Source of the DNA: Enterococcus sp. HY326
GTDB lineage: Bacteria > Bacillota > Bacilli > Lactobacillales > Enterococcaceae
Reading direction: 5' to 3'
Length of the DNA: 64,000 nucleotides
Assembly: GCF_026157065.1 (NCBI RefSeq)
Contig: NZ_JANLGQ010000004.1
Coordinates: 62,001-126,000, forward strand
The position numbers and the translations under genes are program-made. Shown piece by piece: positions 1 to 10,283 of this stretch. How positions within the stretch are numbered: position 1 is the first letter of the stretch; each line of letters starts with the position of its first letter. The notes beneath the pieces were generated by a model. That model had not been told where the DNA came from. It ran no database searches and was given only the letters and a program-made list of their open reading frames with translations.

Positions 1-1441
1 TTTTCAAGACTAGATAAAGCTCGCTGAGATAATCGTCGCCTTCAAAGCTGTTGGCGACAAAAATCTTTTCAGGAGGAATATCCTCTAAAAAGCTAGGGGA
101 GCTGCTGATGTAAAAATCGCAGCTACGTTCTTCAACATTTGTTAATAATTCGGCATCAACGTAGTTCAAATCATATAGAAAGTTTTGAATTGCGTGGATC
201 ACCGCAAAATTCGGACCGGGAATCAGGCCAACTTTTAAACGGGCGGAACTATCGGTAATTTCTAGCTTTGGTAAAATAATCAAAGCGGAAAGATAGATTA
301 AATCCTCCAACCGTTTCCCCAGCCATCTGAATTTTGCGGTTTTACTTTTTTCCTTGAGAAAATGATAAATATGTTTGTACAAAAACGGATAAAAAGTCTT
401 CTGAGATTCGATACGTCCCATCATAAAGGCGGAAAGCAGCGGTACACTAGCAGAGGTCAAATCCTGATTATAGAAAACAACAAATAGATTGGCTTTCATC
501 AGAGTCTGGGCTTCGTCATCAAATTCACCGTTCAATAAGCCACCTTTGATGTCGGCAATCAAATCATTAGCGAGTTCTTTAATATGCAGAATATTATCGT
601 CAAAGGAATGCATCACAAAGGGCAGCCGCGGGTCTTTAATATCAAAATAATTCGGCCAATAAAAAATTGAAAAGCAGAGGTAATCCACTTCGGCAGCCTC
701 GTGGCCGTGATAATCGATATTATCGCCGAAAAGTTGTGGATAAGGATTAGCGATATTAGGAAAATAGAGTTCTTCAAGTTTTTCATCATTGACGAAAAAG
801 CCTTGCTGGTGACGTAAATGAGTGATGGCAGTCATCAATTTCCAGGCCTGTTGATTGGCTTGTTGTAAAAATAGATAGAGAAAATCCGATGGGGTGATGG
901 AGCCGATAAAATCAACATTGGAAATAACATCTGCCCCATAGGAAATAAACCAGCAAACATTGAAATAAAAGACCCGCACAATCTTTTCTTCGCCGCTGAT
1001 TTTAATTTGCGAGCGATTCATTTTTAAACCGATTTCCTGTAGATATTCTGATAAAGGAGTCAGCTTGCGGGCCAAGGAAGCACGGCTAGTAAAATTTTCC
1101 TTTAAGAATACTTCAGCGTTTTTTTCGGGTTCCAATAAAGAGGTCAGTACAAATTTATAAGGTAGACTTTGATTATATAAATAAGAGCGGTACCGCATGT
1201 ACAAATCTGGATTATTGAAACAAATCAAATTGCCATTTTCATCCCATAGAGATTGAGTAATGCCAATCTTTTCAAGGTCGAATTGGATTTCTTCTAAGAG
1301 TGCTTGAAGACGGTTGTAGCTGATAGAAAAATTTTCCCGCAGATTAGCAGGGGTGACTAACGTCTGTTTACCCTTCGTTAAAAAACCATAAATTTGCAAT
1401 TTTTTGCTTGCGACACTGTCTAGTAAAAGTTGTTCTAGCAC
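1..1441 (-). CDS. Mga/AtxA-type transcriptional regulator, 3' end outside window
   Basis: An uninterrupted reading frame runs leftward from a GTG at 1441 to the window edge, about 480 codons. A strong ribosome site (GGGGGGAG) lies just upstream of the GTG. The N-terminus (LEQLLLDSVASKKLQIYGFL, then LRENFSISYNRLQALLEEI) looks like the helix-turn-helix pair of the Mga/RofA family. The long middle part, rich in aromatic residues, resembles the PRD-like region of these regulators, and the last visible part (VGLIPGPNFAVIHAIQNFL) could be the start of an EIIB-like domain. Such proteins are usually PTS-responsive activators of surface or sugar genes. The target is not evident here. The family call rests on overall pattern, not on an alignment. 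Confidence 0.78.
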   Translation of the reverse strand, partial: MLEQLLLDSVASKKLQIYGFLTKGKQTLVTPANLRENFSISYNRLQALLEEIQFDLEKIGITQSLWDENGNLICFNNPDLYMRYRSYLYNQSLPYKFVLTSLLEPEKNAEVFLKENFTSRASLARKLTPLSEYLQEIGLKMNRSQIKISGEEKIVRVFYFNVCWFISYGADVISNVDFIGSITPSDFLYLFLQQANQQAWKLMTAITHLRHQQGFFVNDEKLEELYFPNIANPYPQLFGDNIDYHGHEAAEVDYLCFSIFYWPNYFDIKDPRLPFVMHSFDDNILHIKELANDLIADIKGGLLNGEFDDEAQTLMKANLFVVFYNQDLTSASVPLLSAFMMGRIESQKTFYPFLYKHIYHFLKEKSKTAKFRWLGKRLEDLIYLSALIILPKLEITDSSARLKVGLIPGPNFAVIHAIQNFLYDLNYVDAELLTNVEERSCDFYISSSPSFLEDIPPEKIFVANSFEGDDYLSELYLVLK

Positions 1442-1588
1442 GTTTCTCCCCCTCACTTTGCGAAAAACTAACAGTAGCTAAAAACAAATAAATCCACATC
1501 TGTTCCCAACAAGACAAAAAGCGACTAGCAGAAGTAGAAGTGGATGGATTTGTTACATAAATTGGATAAGAAAACAAACAGAGATTGT

Positions 1589-1912
1589 TTAAGAAGCATT
1601 GCTTTGGGCACTGGCGATGACTTTAGGAATGGAAATTTCAACTAGACCGGGAATTTCCATTGTGGTAATTTTTGCAGCGTCGTAAGAATTTTGCGGCAGC
1701 TTTTTCAAAAAACGCTCTTTGATTTCTGAAACCTCAGAGGGCAGAATATTTCTTTTTTTATTGATTAAAGCAATTTCATTATGTAGCGGAGCTTCCGTAA
1801 AAATAACTGTCGTATTACCAGCGGAATAAACTTTTACCACCTGAGCATCCGTTGTTTCCAGCTGATTTTTCACTAGGCGCGCATGGCTGTTGGTGACATT
1901 GACAAGTTTCAT
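1589..1912 (-). CDS. DUF1827 family protein
   Basis: 107 residues beginning MKLVNVTNSHARLVKNQLE, which I recognise as the DUF1827 family of enterococci and relatives; its function is unknown. A good ribosome site (AAGGAGGTG) precedes the ATG. There is no signal peptide or membrane segment, so it is cytoplasmic. It sits downstream of clpE on the same strand, separated by the clpE terminator and its own probable promoter, an order I recall from Enterococcus faecalis. Confidence 0.8.
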   Translation of the reverse strand: MKLVNVTNSHARLVKNQLETTDAQVVKVYSAGNTTVIFTEAPLHNEIALINKKRNILPSEVSEIKERFLKKLPQNSYDAAKITTMEIPGLVEISIPKVIASAQSNAS

Positions 1913-2004
1913 AGGTTCACCTCCTTGAGTAAGTTGTTAGAGTTTTTAGTAAGCACGGACTCTTATAAGAAAGAGTCATCGTTTAAGAAAGATTTATTTA
2001 GAGA

Positions 2005-2078
2005 TGCTGGCTGCTTTTTTAAAGTGCCAGCCATGGAGATTTGACATTTCCATGTGAGTTCCCTATAGCATAATTATA
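2005..2078 (-). promoter_or_regulatory. Probable promoter and leader hairpin of the DUF1827 gene
   Basis: On the minus strand a TATAAT -10 lies at 2073-2078, with no convincing -35. Between it and the gene a hairpin with GCTGGC/GCCAGC arms (2005-2031) encloses a T/A-rich loop. The hairpin has no T-run on the minus strand and lies inside the untranslated leader, so it is more likely an mRNA structure than a terminator. Confidence 0.4.
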
Positions 2079-2111
2079 ATCATTTTTTAAGAATTAAAAA
2101 AGCCTTTTGCT

Positions 2112-2149
2112 TAAAAAAGTAGCCAACCTCAGTTAAGGTTAGCTACTTT
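2112..2149 (-). terminator. clpE transcription terminator
   Basis: An inverted repeat (AAAGTAGC-CAACCT paired with AGGTT-AGCTACTTT) has a five-base loop and is followed, on the minus strand, by a run of T. It lies just after the clpE stop codon. Confidence 0.8.
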
Positions 2150-2192
2150 AAGTTAATTTTAAGTGATTTAATCTGTTAGTGATAAATGAAAC

Positions 2193-4448
2193 TTATTCGG
2201 CCTCAGGTTTTTCTTTGGCTAAACGTTCTGGCTTAGATGTCACAACAATATTGCCATCTTTGTCCAGTTTTGCTTTTAGCTCATGAATTTCAGGATGTTC
2301 TAGATAAAATTCAGCGATACCATCTTCAATTGTGTCTTGGATTGTCCGGCGCAATGGACGGGCTCCCATTTCTGGATTGTACCCAAGATCAACTAATTCT
2401 TCTTGAACGTTTTCTGGTACATCAATGTGTAACTTTTGCGGAGCCAACAAGCTGTTGACTTCATTAAGCATCAAGTGAACAATGGCCTTCAAGTTTTCTT
2501 TTGAAAGGGCACTAAATTCTACGATACCATCGAAGCGGTTCAAGAATTCTGGCGTGAAGTAATTGTTCAATTGATTTAAAACAGAGCGGGTTACCCCTTC
2601 ACGGGCAGCACCAAAACCAACGTTGGCTTCGACATTTCCAGTACCAGCATTACTTGTCATAATGATGATAGTATCTTTAAAGCTAACTGTTCGGCCTTGC
2701 GCATCAGTCAAACGGCCGTCATCTAAAATTTGTAGGAACATGTGCAGCACATCTGGATGTGCTTTTTCAATTTCATCTAGTAAAATCAAGCTATAAGGAT
2801 TGCGGCGCACTTGTTCTGTTAATTGACCGGCTTCATCATAGCCGACATAGCCTGGAGGCGAACCAATCAATTTAGAAACGCTGTGTTTTTCCATGTACTC
2901 ACTCATATCAAAACGAATCATCGAATCTTCTGAGCCAAACATTTCTTTTGCGAGTTGTTTAGCCAACTCGGTTTTACCGACACCAGTAGGGCCGACAAAT
3001 AAGAAGGAGCCGATTGGCCGGTTTTGTTTCCCTAGACCGACACGGTTACGACGAATTGCTTTGGCAACCTTGTCAATAGCTTCATTTTGACCAATGACAT
3101 TGGCTTTTAAATCATCTGCCAAGTTAATCAATTGCGTTTGTTCTTTTTCCTTCAATTCGCCAACTGGAATACCAGTCCGTTGTTCGACGATGATTTCCAT
3201 ATCTTTTTCGGTAATCACCGGAGTTTCTTCTTCAGAAACCTGTTTGGATTTCATTTCTTCCAATTTATTAATTTGATCCCGATAATAAGCTGCCTTTTCA
3301 AAATCTTCTTCTTGAGAAGCCTTTTGTTTTTGAGCATCCGCTTCGGCTAATTTCCGTTCAATTGTTTTTGGATCAACAAATTGAATCGTCAAATTTTTCT
3401 TAGAACCAGTTTCATCTAATAAATCGATGGCTTTATCCGGCAAGAAACGATCTTGAATGTAGCGATTGGATAAGTTTGCGGCAGCTTTGATGGCATCATC
3501 CGTGTATTTTACGTGATGATAATCTTCATAGCGGCTTTGCAGCCCCTTCAAAATAGTAATCGTTTCAGCAACAGTCGGTTCATCGACCCGCACTGGTTGC
3601 ATCCGCCGTTCTAAGGCAGCATCTTTTTCAATAATGCGGTATTCGTTTAAGGTTGTCGCTCCAACCATCTGCAATTCACCACGGGCTAATGCCGGTTTTA
3701 AAATATTACCCGCGTCCATATTGCCATCGCCGGCTGAACCTGCGCCAACAATTTCATGAACTTCATCAATAAACAAAATAACATTTTCAGCTGATTTGAT
3801 TTCTTCAATCAGCTTTTGCATCCGTTCTTCAAATTGACCACGAATGCCTGTACCTTGAACTAATGACGCAACATCTAAACGAATGACTTCTTTTTCCAAT
3901 AGCTTTTGCGGCACATCGCCGTCGACAATTTTTTGGGCTAGGCCTTCAACGACCGCTGTTTTACCAACACCGGGTTCGCCGATTAGGACGGGATTGTTTT
4001 TAGTCCGGCGATTTAAAATTTCAATGACCCGTTGAATTTCTTCATCCCGGCCGACAACTGGATCGACATTGCCTTCTCTAGCTTGCGCTGTGATATTGAC
4101 GCCGTATTCACCTAATAGGCCGCTAGCTGCACCGGCACCACCACGGGGCGGACGGCCACCGTTATTGTTAAAGTTATTTCCGCCACCAAATTGCGTTGGC
4201 GGTGTTTGATCTGGACCGCCTTGTTGTTGCATTTGACGGGACATAGAACGGAAAAAATCATCCAAATTGTTAAAACCAAAGGGATCTTGTTGGGCCATTC
4301 TTGGTTGGTTATCAGTTGGATCATTCATCGTTTGATTTTTAATTTTTTGATAGCAGTTTTGGCAGTAATCCATTTGTTTTCTTTGACCATTGACGGTCGC
4401 GTATAAATGGATGGTTGCTTCATTAATGCCACAGTTTTGACAAAGCAT
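2193..4448 (-). CDS. clpE: ATP-dependent Clp protease ATP-binding subunit ClpE
   Basis: 751-residue Hsp100/Clp unfoldase that feeds damaged proteins to ClpP in the cytoplasm. An N-terminal zinc finger is visible (C3xxC6 and C29xxC32), which separates ClpE from ClpC. A Gln/Asn/Gly-rich linker follows (about 45-105), then the first AAA+ module with GEPGVGKTA, a UVR-like coiled region (about 380-410), and the second AAA+ module with GPTGVGKTE and [11 protein letters not shown]. It ends with the usual C-terminal D2 domain ([10 protein letters not shown]). It has its own promoter with a CtsR box and its own terminator, so it is a single heat-shock transcription unit. Length is normal for the family. 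Confidence 0.96.
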   Translation of the reverse strand: MLCQNCGINEATIHLYATVNGQRKQMDYCQNCYQKIKNQTMNDPTDNQPRMAQQDPFGFNNLDDFFRSMSRQMQQQGGPDQTPPTQFGGGNNFNNNGGRPPRGGAGAASGLLGEYGVNITAQAREGNVDPVVGRDEEIQRVIEILNRRTKNNPVLIGEPGVGKTAVVEGLAQKIVDGDVPQKLLEKEVIRLDVASLVQGTGIRGQFEERMQKLIEEIKSAENVILFIDEVHEIVGAGSAGDGNMDAGNILKPALARGELQMVGATTLNEYRIIEKDAALERRMQPVRVDEPTVAETITILKGLQSRYEDYHHVKYTDDAIKAAANLSNRYIQDRFLPDKAIDLLDETGSKKNLTIQFVDPKTIERKLAEADAQKQKASQEEDFEKAAYYRDQINKLEEMKSKQVSEEETPVITEKDMEIIVEQRTGIPVGELKEKEQTQLINLADDLKANVIGQNEAIDKVAKAIRRNRVGLGKQNRPIGSFLFVGPTGVGKTELAKQLAKEMFGSEDSMIRFDMSEYMEKHSVSKLIGSPPGYVGYDEAGQLTEQVRRNPYSLILLDEIEKAHPDVLHMFLQILDDGRLTDAQGRTVSFKDTIIIMTSNAGTGNVEANVGFGAAREGVTRSVLNQLNNYFTPEFLNRFDGIVEFSALSKENLKAIVHLMLNEVNSLLAPQKLHIDVPENVQEELVDLGYNPEMGARPLRRTIQDTIEDGIAEFYLEHPEIHELKAKLDKDGNIVVTSKPERLAKEKPEAE

Positions 4449-4543
4449 ACGAAGACACTTCCTTTCAAAAATTCCTTAAAAGTCATTTTACTTTTCATCA
4501 GAGAAAATGTAAAAGAAAAAGGATGATGGTCAATTTTAGTTAC

Positions 4544-4596
4544 TGACCAAATTTGACCTTTTGTAGTTATTATACGATATTTTCTAAGAAGTGCAA
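4544..4596 (-). promoter_or_regulatory. clpE promoter with CtsR operator
   Basis: Read on the minus strand, TTGCAC (4596-4591) and TATAAT (4574-4569) are 16 bases apart. Ten bases further down, at 4558-4544, is GGTCAAA-TTT-GGTCA. This matches the direct heptad repeat bound by CtsR, the class III heat-shock repressor, placed over the expected transcription start. A second GGTCAA on the opposite strand lies at 4528-4533. Confidence 0.85.
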
Positions 4597-4712
4597 GTAT
4601 TTGGCTTGGTTTGCTTCTGTTATCAAATGCTTTTTTTGAATTTTATTTTCTGGTTCTTGTCCAATCAGCTTTTTTTATTTATGATAGAAAAAACAAACAG
4701 GAGGTGTCAAAG

Positions 4713-4928
4713 ATGTTTGAAAATCCTTTTGCAGAAAAAATAACTGCCTTAAGAGCTGGTGAGCTTTCTGAAATCGTCGTCACCCGGGAAGAATTTTTAG
4801 TTTTTCGTGATGTCTGGAAGGAGTTACCAGATAAAAAAGATATTGTCGGTGAAGCGGGATTAGAAGGTAAAATTATTTATCGCTATCAGCCTGAAAGTCA
4901 GGTGGCAGCTGAGGAACCGACAGAATAA
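4713..4928 (+). CDS. Small conserved protein of unknown function
   Basis: 71 residues (MFENPFAEKITALRAGELSEIVV…), acidic and cytoplasmic. The frame is open from 4611, but GGAGGTG seven bases before the ATG at 4713 marks the real start. The neighbourhood (clpE on one side, ptsH on the other) matches that of a short conserved gene in enterococci. I recognise no domain. The sequence LTREEF/FRDVWKELPDKKDIVGEAG has the look of a small alpha/beta protein, but no function can be assigned. Confidence 0.7.
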   Translation: MFENPFAEKITALRAGELSEIVVTREEFLVFRDVWKELPDKKDIVGEAGLEGKIIYRYQPESQVAAEEPTE

Positions 4929-5321
4929 CGTTCAGCAATCAACAGAGGTGTTGCCAGAATTTTTTTTTATTCAAACCTTATTTTAATAGAAATAGATTAA
5001 AAAAATTAGAAACAGGAGACGTAAATCCTGACAAAATTTTAAAATTTTTGCTAAGAAAGCAGATAGAAAAAAGCTTGCTGTTATAAAGGGGAGCACTTGA
5101 AATCGCCAGAAAAATCAAGTTTGTTTTTAAATAACGGCCTTTCTAAGTTTTTTGTGAAAAATTCCGCAAAAAGCCCTAGAGATTTCCCGAAAATCAATCG
5201 AAAATAGTTGTCTCTAGCGTAAAAAAATGGTAATCTTTTAAATTGAAGGGAATTTCTGTTTGAAGACTATTTAAAAAAAGAAAACCCTAACAATATGTAA
5301 ACTCAAAGGAGCATGTTTATT
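4929..5321 (+). promoter_or_regulatory. Intergenic region with ptsH promoter
   Basis: No gene is visible in this 390-base AT-rich stretch. Near its end TTGTCT (5208-5213) and TAATCT (5231-5236) are 17 bases apart and fit a promoter for ptsHI. A weak stem (GCAA…TTGC near 4935-4960) before a long T-run could terminate the small upstream gene. The ribosome site AAAGGAG is at 5305-5311. Confidence 0.5.
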
Positions 5322-5588
5322 ATGGAAAAAAAAGACTTTCACGTAGTAGCTGAAACAGGGATCCACGCACGTCCTGCAACTTTATTGGTGCAAACAGCTA
5401 GCAAATTCAACTCAGATATCAACCTTGAATACAAAGGCAAATCTGTCAACTTAAAATCAATCATGGGCGTTATGTCTCTCGGTGTTGGCCAAGGTTCTGA
5501 TGTAACTATCACTGCTGAAGGTGCTGACGAAGCAGATGCTATGGCAGCAATCGTTGACACAATGAAGAAAGAAGGACTTTCTGAATAA
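5322..5588 (+). CDS. ptsH: Phosphocarrier protein HPr
   Basis: 88-residue HPr, the phosphate relay between enzyme I and all PTS permeases. His15 lies in TGIHARPAT and Ser46 in [12 protein letters not shown]; the latter is the site phosphorylated by HPr kinase, giving the CcpA co-repressor in Firmicutes. The frame could begin at 5313, but the ribosome site AAAGGAG and the normal family length place the start at 5322. It overlaps ptsI by one base (TAATG), a sign of translational coupling. Confidence 0.97.
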   Translation: MEKKDFHVVAETGIHARPATLLVQTASKFNSDINLEYKGKSVNLKSIMGVMSLGVGQGSDVTITAEGADEADAMAAIVDTMKKEGLSE

Positions 5589-7321
5589 TGGTTGAAATGC
5601 TAAAAGGGATTGCCGCAAGTGATGGCGTTGCTGTCGCTAAAGCTTACCTGCTAGTTCAACCTGATCTGTCCTTTAGTAAAGTTTCTGTTGACGATACTGC
5701 AGCTGAAGAAGCTCGTTTAGACAAAGCTTTGGCACAATCAACAGAAGACTTGCAAGCGATTCGGGAAAAAGCAGCGCAAAGTCTTGGTGAAGCAGAAGCG
5801 CAAGTATTTGACGCGCATTTAATGGTTTTGGCAGATCCAGAAATGGTTGGCCAAATTAAACAAAATATTACAGATAACAAAGTAAATGCAGAATCTGCTT
5901 TAAAAGAAGTAACGGATATGTACATTGGCATGTTTGAAGCAATGGACGATAACGCCTATATGCAAGAACGTGCTGCCGATATTCGTGACGTAACCAAGCG
6001 GATTTTAGCTCATTTGTTAGGAGTTACGCTACCAAATCCTTCTATGATTAATGAAGAAGTTGTCGTTGTTGCCCATGACTTGACACCAAGTGATACTGCA
6101 CAATTAGACCGTAACTTTGTTAAAGCCTTTGTCACTGACATCGGCGGACGGACTTCTCACTCAGCTATTATGGCTCGGTCTCTAGAAATTCCAGCAATCG
6201 TTGGAACCAAAGAAATCACCGCTAAAGTGAAAGCTGGCGATGTTTTAGCAGTTAACGGCATTGAAGGGGACGTTATCGTCAACCCAACTGATGACCAAGC
6301 TGCTGAATTTAAAAAAGCTGGCGAAGCTTATGCGGCGCAAAAAGCTGAATGGGAAAAACTAAAAAATGCGGAAACTGTCACTGCTGACGGCAAGCATTTT
6401 GAATTGGCTGCCAACATTGGTACACCAAAAGATTTAGAAAGTGTTCATAATAACGGAGCGGAAGCCATCGGTTTATACCGGACGGAGTTCTTGTATATGG
6501 ATGCGCCTGATTTCCCATCTGAAGACGACCAATTTGAAGCTTATAAAGCTGTGTTGGAAGGTATGGATGGCAAACCAGTTGTTGTTCGGACAATGGATAT
6601 TGGTGGCGATAAGGAATTACCTTATTTGAAATTGCCTCATGAAATGAACCCATTCTTAGGCTATCGCGCTTTGCGCATTAGCTTATCAGAATTAGGCGAC
6701 GATATGTTCCGCACGCAAATGCGGGCCTTGTTGCGGGCTTCTGTTCACGGCAATTTACGCATTATGTTCCCGATGGTTGCGACCTTGAAGGAATTTAGAG
6801 CGGCTCGTCAAATCTTTGATGAAGAAAAACAAAAATTAGTCGATACTGGTACGAAAGTTTCGGATACCATTCAAGTGGGTATCATGATTGAAATTCCAGC
6901 GGCAGCTGTTTTAGCTGACAAGTTCGCTAAAGAAGTTGATTTCTTCTCAGTTGGCACGAATGACTTAATTCAATACACAATGGCAGCCGACCGGATGAAC
7001 GAACGGGTGTCTTACTTGTACCAACCTTATAACCCATCAATTTTACGTTTAATTAAAAACGTGATTGATGAAGCTCACGCTGAAGGCAAATGGGCAGGTA
7101 TGTGTGGCGAAATGGCCGGCGACCAAACCGCTGTGCCAATTTTAATGGGGATGGGCTTAGATGAGTTCTCAATGAGTGCAACATCTATTCTAAAAACCCG
7201 CAGCTTAATGAAACGTCTTGACACAACTAAGATGACTGAACTTGCGAATCGTGCTCTTAACGATTGCGATACAATGGAAGAAGTTGTTGAATTGGTCAAC
7301 GAATACGTGGCTGAAGCTTAA
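5588..7321 (+). CDS. ptsI: PTS enzyme I (phosphoenolpyruvate-protein phosphotransferase)
   Basis: 577 residues, the usual length. It transfers phosphate from phosphoenolpyruvate to HPr. The swivelling domain carries the active His191 in [15 protein letters not shown]. The C-terminal PEP-binding barrel shows [23 protein letters not shown]-like ([13 protein letters not shown]), [21 protein letters not shown] and the catalytic Cys in GMCGEMAGD. It is co-transcribed with ptsH and ends at a strong terminator. Confidence 0.97.
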   Translation: MVEMLKGIAASDGVAVAKAYLLVQPDLSFSKVSVDDTAAEEARLDKALAQSTEDLQAIREKAAQSLGEAEAQVFDAHLMVLADPEMVGQIKQNITDNKVNAESALKEVTDMYIGMFEAMDDNAYMQERAADIRDVTKRILAHLLGVTLPNPSMINEEVVVVAHDLTPSDTAQLDRNFVKAFVTDIGGRTSHSAIMARSLEIPAIVGTKEITAKVKAGDVLAVNGIEGDVIVNPTDDQAAEFKKAGEAYAAQKAEWEKLKNAETVTADGKHFELAANIGTPKDLESVHNNGAEAIGLYRTEFLYMDAPDFPSEDDQFEAYKAVLEGMDGKPVVVRTMDIGGDKELPYLKLPHEMNPFLGYRALRISLSELGDDMFRTQMRALLRASVHGNLRIMFPMVATLKEFRAARQIFDEEKQKLVDTGTKVSDTIQVGIMIEIPAAAVLADKFAKEVDFFSVGTNDLIQYTMAADRMNERVSYLYQPYNPSILRLIKNVIDEAHAEGKWAGMCGEMAGDQTAVPILMGMGLDEFSMSATSILKTRSLMKRLDTTKMTELANRALNDCDTMEEVVELVNEYVAEA

Positions 7322-7331
7322 AATGAATTTG

Positions 7332-7381
7332 AAAGCTCTATTCTTTCTAGCATTTCGCTAGTGAGAATGGAGCTTTTTTTG
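7332..7381 (+). terminator. ptsHI terminator
   Basis: The stem AAAGCTC-t-ATTCT…AGAAT-g-GAGCTTT encloses a secondary CTAGC…GCTAG stem and is followed by eight T. It lies directly after ptsI. Confidence 0.9.
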
Positions 7382-7754
7382 TTTAATCTGATTTCAAAAA
7401 ATTACTAAACCTCTTGCAACCGAAAATCTGAAATCCCAGAAAATTAGTACCCATTTTTTGACGTGCATTGTAATATCACCAACCCAGTGTCAGAGATAAT
7501 TTATGATTTTAAAACAAAAAAATATTCTCTACTCGTAAGTGTCCTTAATTTTCCGACATTTCAGTAAATTTTCAAGCGAAAGCTTCACCTAACAATATTG
7601 TTAGAATGATTGTCAGAAATTGAATTATCCTTGATTTAATAGGGTTTTTTATGAAAATATGCTAATTTTTTTGAAAAACATCAGACTTTAGTTTGAGAGA
7701 CAAAGTAACTTGCTATGCTATAATAACTGTGAACTACTGAAAGGAGGAGCAACC
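7382..7754 (+). promoter_or_regulatory. Intergenic region with extended -10 promoter for the glycosyltransferase pair
   Basis: No gene is visible in this stretch. An extended -10 (TGC-TATAAT at 7716-7724) lies 30 bases before the next start codon. The ribosome site AAAGGAGG is at 7740-7747. I could not define a convincing -35, as TTGAGA (7693-7698) is too far away. The rest is AT-rich without clear structure. Confidence 0.5.
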
Positions 7755-8804
7755 ATGAAAGTGCTATTGTATTTCGAAGGTGAAAAAATCTTAGCTAAGT
7801 CTGGTATTGGTCGTGCCTTAGACCATCAAAAGCGTGCTCTCTCAGAAGTTGGTATTGAATATACACTTGATCCGAATTGTGAGGATTATGATATTTTGCA
7901 TATCAACACTTATGGAATTAACAGTCATAATATGGTCGCTAAAGCGCGGCGAATGGGTAAGAAAGTCATTTATCATGCCCACTCAACGGAGGAGGATTTT
8001 AGGAATTCCTTCATTGGGTCCAATCAAATTTCGCCACTCGTCAGACGTTATCTAACTAGTTTATATACTCGAGCGGATTATTTAATTACTCCGACCAGCT
8101 ATTCCAAATCACTTTTAGAAAATTATGGGATTCAAGTACCGATTACCGCAATCTCCAATGGCATTGACTTGGAGGAGTATCGGCCAGATACTCAAAAAGA
8201 AAAACTTTTTCGAGAGTATTTTCATTTAGCTCCAAATCAGAAAGTAATTATCTGTGTCGGATTATTCTTCGAACGAAAAGGAATTATCGACTTTGTCGAA
8301 ATTGCCAGACAGATGCCGGAATATACGTTTATCTGGTTCGGTCATGTTGCAATGATGAGTATTCCTAAAAATATTCGTGATATTGTCAAAGAAAATCATC
8401 CTGAAAATGTGATCTTCCCTGGCTACATCAAAGGAGATATTATTGAAGGAGCCTACTCAGGTGCGGATTTATTTTTCTTTCCTTCTTACGAAGAGACAGA
8501 GGGTATCGTCGTTTTAGAGGCTTTAGCTAGTCGTCAGCAGGTTTTAGTTAGAGACATCCCGGTCTATCAGGACTGGTTAGTTGCCGGAGAAAATTGTTAC
8601 ATGGGTCAGTCTAATCGTGATTTTCGTCAATTGATTCAAGGAATCGTCGAAGAAGAGCTGCCGTCAACGGTCAAAGCGGGCTATTATACCGCCCAACAAC
8701 GCAGCATCAGAGAAATCGGTTTTGAATTAAAAGCAGTTTATGAAAAAGTTTTGTACCAAGCGGATTATGCCAAAAAGAAAGAGCAGGTTCTGCAAAAGGG
8801 ATAG
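7755..8804 (+). CDS. bgsA: GT4 glycosyltransferase, probable diglucosyl-diacylglycerol synthase (BgsA-like)
   Basis: 349 residues with a GT-B fold of family GT4. Visible elements are the N-terminal nucleotide fold, ISNGIDLEEYRPD, ICVGLFFERKGI, and the C-terminal donor-site ESETEG-type motif (PSYEETEGIVVLEALASR). The ATG at 7755 is chosen because AAAGGAGG stands seven bases upstream; the frame opens earlier at 7710. It is paired with a second GT4 gene 10 bases downstream. In E. faecalis bgsA is followed directly by bgsB, and the two make the mono- and diglucosyl-diacylglycerol that anchor lipoteichoic acid. The exact acceptor is inferred from this pairing. Confidence 0.72.
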   Translation: MKVLLYFEGEKILAKSGIGRALDHQKRALSEVGIEYTLDPNCEDYDILHINTYGINSHNMVAKARRMGKKVIYHAHSTEEDFRNSFIGSNQISPLVRRYLTSLYTRADYLITPTSYSKSLLENYGIQVPITAISNGIDLEEYRPDTQKEKLFREYFHLAPNQKVIICVGLFFERKGIIDFVEIARQMPEYTFIWFGHVAMMSIPKNIRDIVKENHPENVIFPGYIKGDIIEGAYSGADLFFFPSYEETEGIVVLEALASRQQVLVRDIPVYQDWLVAGENCYMGQSNRDFRQLIQGIVEEELPSTVKAGYYTAQQRSIREIGFELKAVYEKVLYQADYAKKKEQVLQKG

Positions 8805-8814
8805 GAGGCGCAAC

Positions 8815-10053
8815 ATGCGTATTGGATTTTTTACAGACACGTACTTCCCCCAAGTTAGTGGGGTCGCAACGTCAATCAAAACCTTAAAAGAAGAATTAGA
8901 AAAACACGGTCATGAGGTCTACATCTTTACCACTACCGATCCCAATGCCAGCGGAATTGAACCCAATATTATTCGGATGCCTAGCGTCCCTTTTGTTTCT
9001 TTTAAAGATCGGCGGGTCGTGGTTCGGGGCATGTGGTATGCGTATCTGATTGCCCGGGAATTAGAATTAGACTTAATTCATACCCATACTGAATTTGGTG
9101 CTGGCTTTTTAGGCAAGCTTGTCGGCAAAAAAATGCGCATTCCGGTGATTCATACCTATCACACCATGTATGAAGACTACCTGCATTATATCGCCCACGG
9201 CAAAGTGATTCGTCCAGTTCATGTCAAATACTTTTCAAGAATGTTCGTTAATCATTCAACCGGCGTCGTGTGCCCAAGTCAGCGGGTCATTGATAAACTG
9301 CGTAGCTACGGTGGCACTTCCCCAATGCGGATTATTCCAACCGGCATTGATGTGCGCAAATTTTCTGGTAGTAAAGTTACTGCTGAGGACACGCAAAAGC
9401 TGCGGGCTTCATTAGGCATTACTGAAGATCAGATTATGTTATTATCACTGAGTCGTTTATCTTATGAAAAAAATATTCAAGCCTTAATTCAAGGTTTACC
9501 GGCAGTTATTGAAAAACTGCCGCAAGTTAGAATGGTCATCGTCGGCAAAGGACCGTATCAAGAAGGTCTAGAAGAGATGGTCACAGAGTTAAATTTACAA
9601 GATTATGTCCAATTTACCGGTGAAATCAGTAACAATCATGTAACCCGCTATTATAAAGCCGCCGATTATTTTATTAGTGCTTCCCGCTCGGAAACCCAAG
9701 GCCTGACTTACACCGAAGCGATGGCCGCTGGAACTCAGTCCGTCTTATTAGGCAATGATTATTTAGAACAATTATTAAGCGATGTGACGCTCGGCGTTAC
9801 CTACAAAACAGAAGCTGATTTTCCAACAGCTTTAGTAGATTACATTCACTCAGAGGTCAAAATGGACCCAGAAGTGTTAGCCAATAAAATGTATGAAATT
9901 TCCTCTGAACACTTTGGAGAATCAATTTTAGAATTTTACAATGATATGATTGAATACTACCAAGAACAAAGCTTTGAAAAAGAGTATGAAAAAGAGTTTG
10001 ATCCCACATTTGAACGTTTAAAAGTAAAATTAACTTCTTTGCGTCAACGCTAA
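8815..10053 (+). CDS. bgsB: GT4 glycosyltransferase, probable monoglucosyl-diacylglycerol synthase (BgsB-like)
   Basis: 412 residues. The start MRIGFFTDTYFPQVSGVATSI is typical of 1,2-diacylglycerol 3-alpha-glucosyltransferases of the alMGS/BgsB kind. Other GT4 marks are IIPTGIDVRKF, LSRLSYEKNIQALI and the donor-binding SETQGLTYTEAMAAG. AGGAGG six bases before 8815 fixes the start; the open frame from 8740 overlaps the previous gene. It would add the first glucose to diacylglycerol at the membrane surface, with the preceding gene adding the second. The C-terminus is charged (EKEYEKEFDPTFERLK), as expected for a peripheral membrane enzyme. Confidence 0.78.
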   Translation: MRIGFFTDTYFPQVSGVATSIKTLKEELEKHGHEVYIFTTTDPNASGIEPNIIRMPSVPFVSFKDRRVVVRGMWYAYLIARELELDLIHTHTEFGAGFLGKLVGKKMRIPVIHTYHTMYEDYLHYIAHGKVIRPVHVKYFSRMFVNHSTGVVCPSQRVIDKLRSYGGTSPMRIIPTGIDVRKFSGSKVTAEDTQKLRASLGITEDQIMLLSLSRLSYEKNIQALIQGLPAVIEKLPQVRMVIVGKGPYQEGLEEMVTELNLQDYVQFTGEISNNHVTRYYKAADYFISASRSETQGLTYTEAMAAGTQSVLLGNDYLEQLLSDVTLGVTYKTEADFPTALVDYIHSEVKMDPEVLANKMYEISSEHFGESILEFYNDMIEYYQEQSFEKEYEKEFDPTFERLKVKLTSLRQR

Positions 10054-10072
10054 AATAAAAAATACTGCCTAT

Positions 10073-10118
10073 AAAAGGCCCAGCTGTTAGAGCTAAATCT
10101 GACAGCTGGGCTTTTTTT
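10073..10118 (+). terminator. Terminator of the glycosyltransferase pair
   Basis: AAAGGCCCAGCTGT pairs with ACAGCTGGGCTTT around a 14-base loop and is followed by a run of T. The 165 bases after it, up to the convergent regulator gene, show no gene. Confidence 0.92.
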
Positions 10119-10283
10119 AGACAGTTTTTGTTTAAGAAATATTTTTTGTCTAGTAGTAAATTCTATGCAAGGGACAATTTATTCAGTATGCAGATCCGTT
10201 CTGGTTTCATCAGCATCTGAGCTTTACAAAATTTCTAAAAGATTAAGTCTCAATAGAATTCATTTTTGTTTTCAAACAGTCGG

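Noticed and set aside
1368-1577. Small minus-strand open frame at the Mga gene start
   Set aside because: It overlaps the Mga-type gene start in another frame, lacks a ribosome site and has no family pattern.
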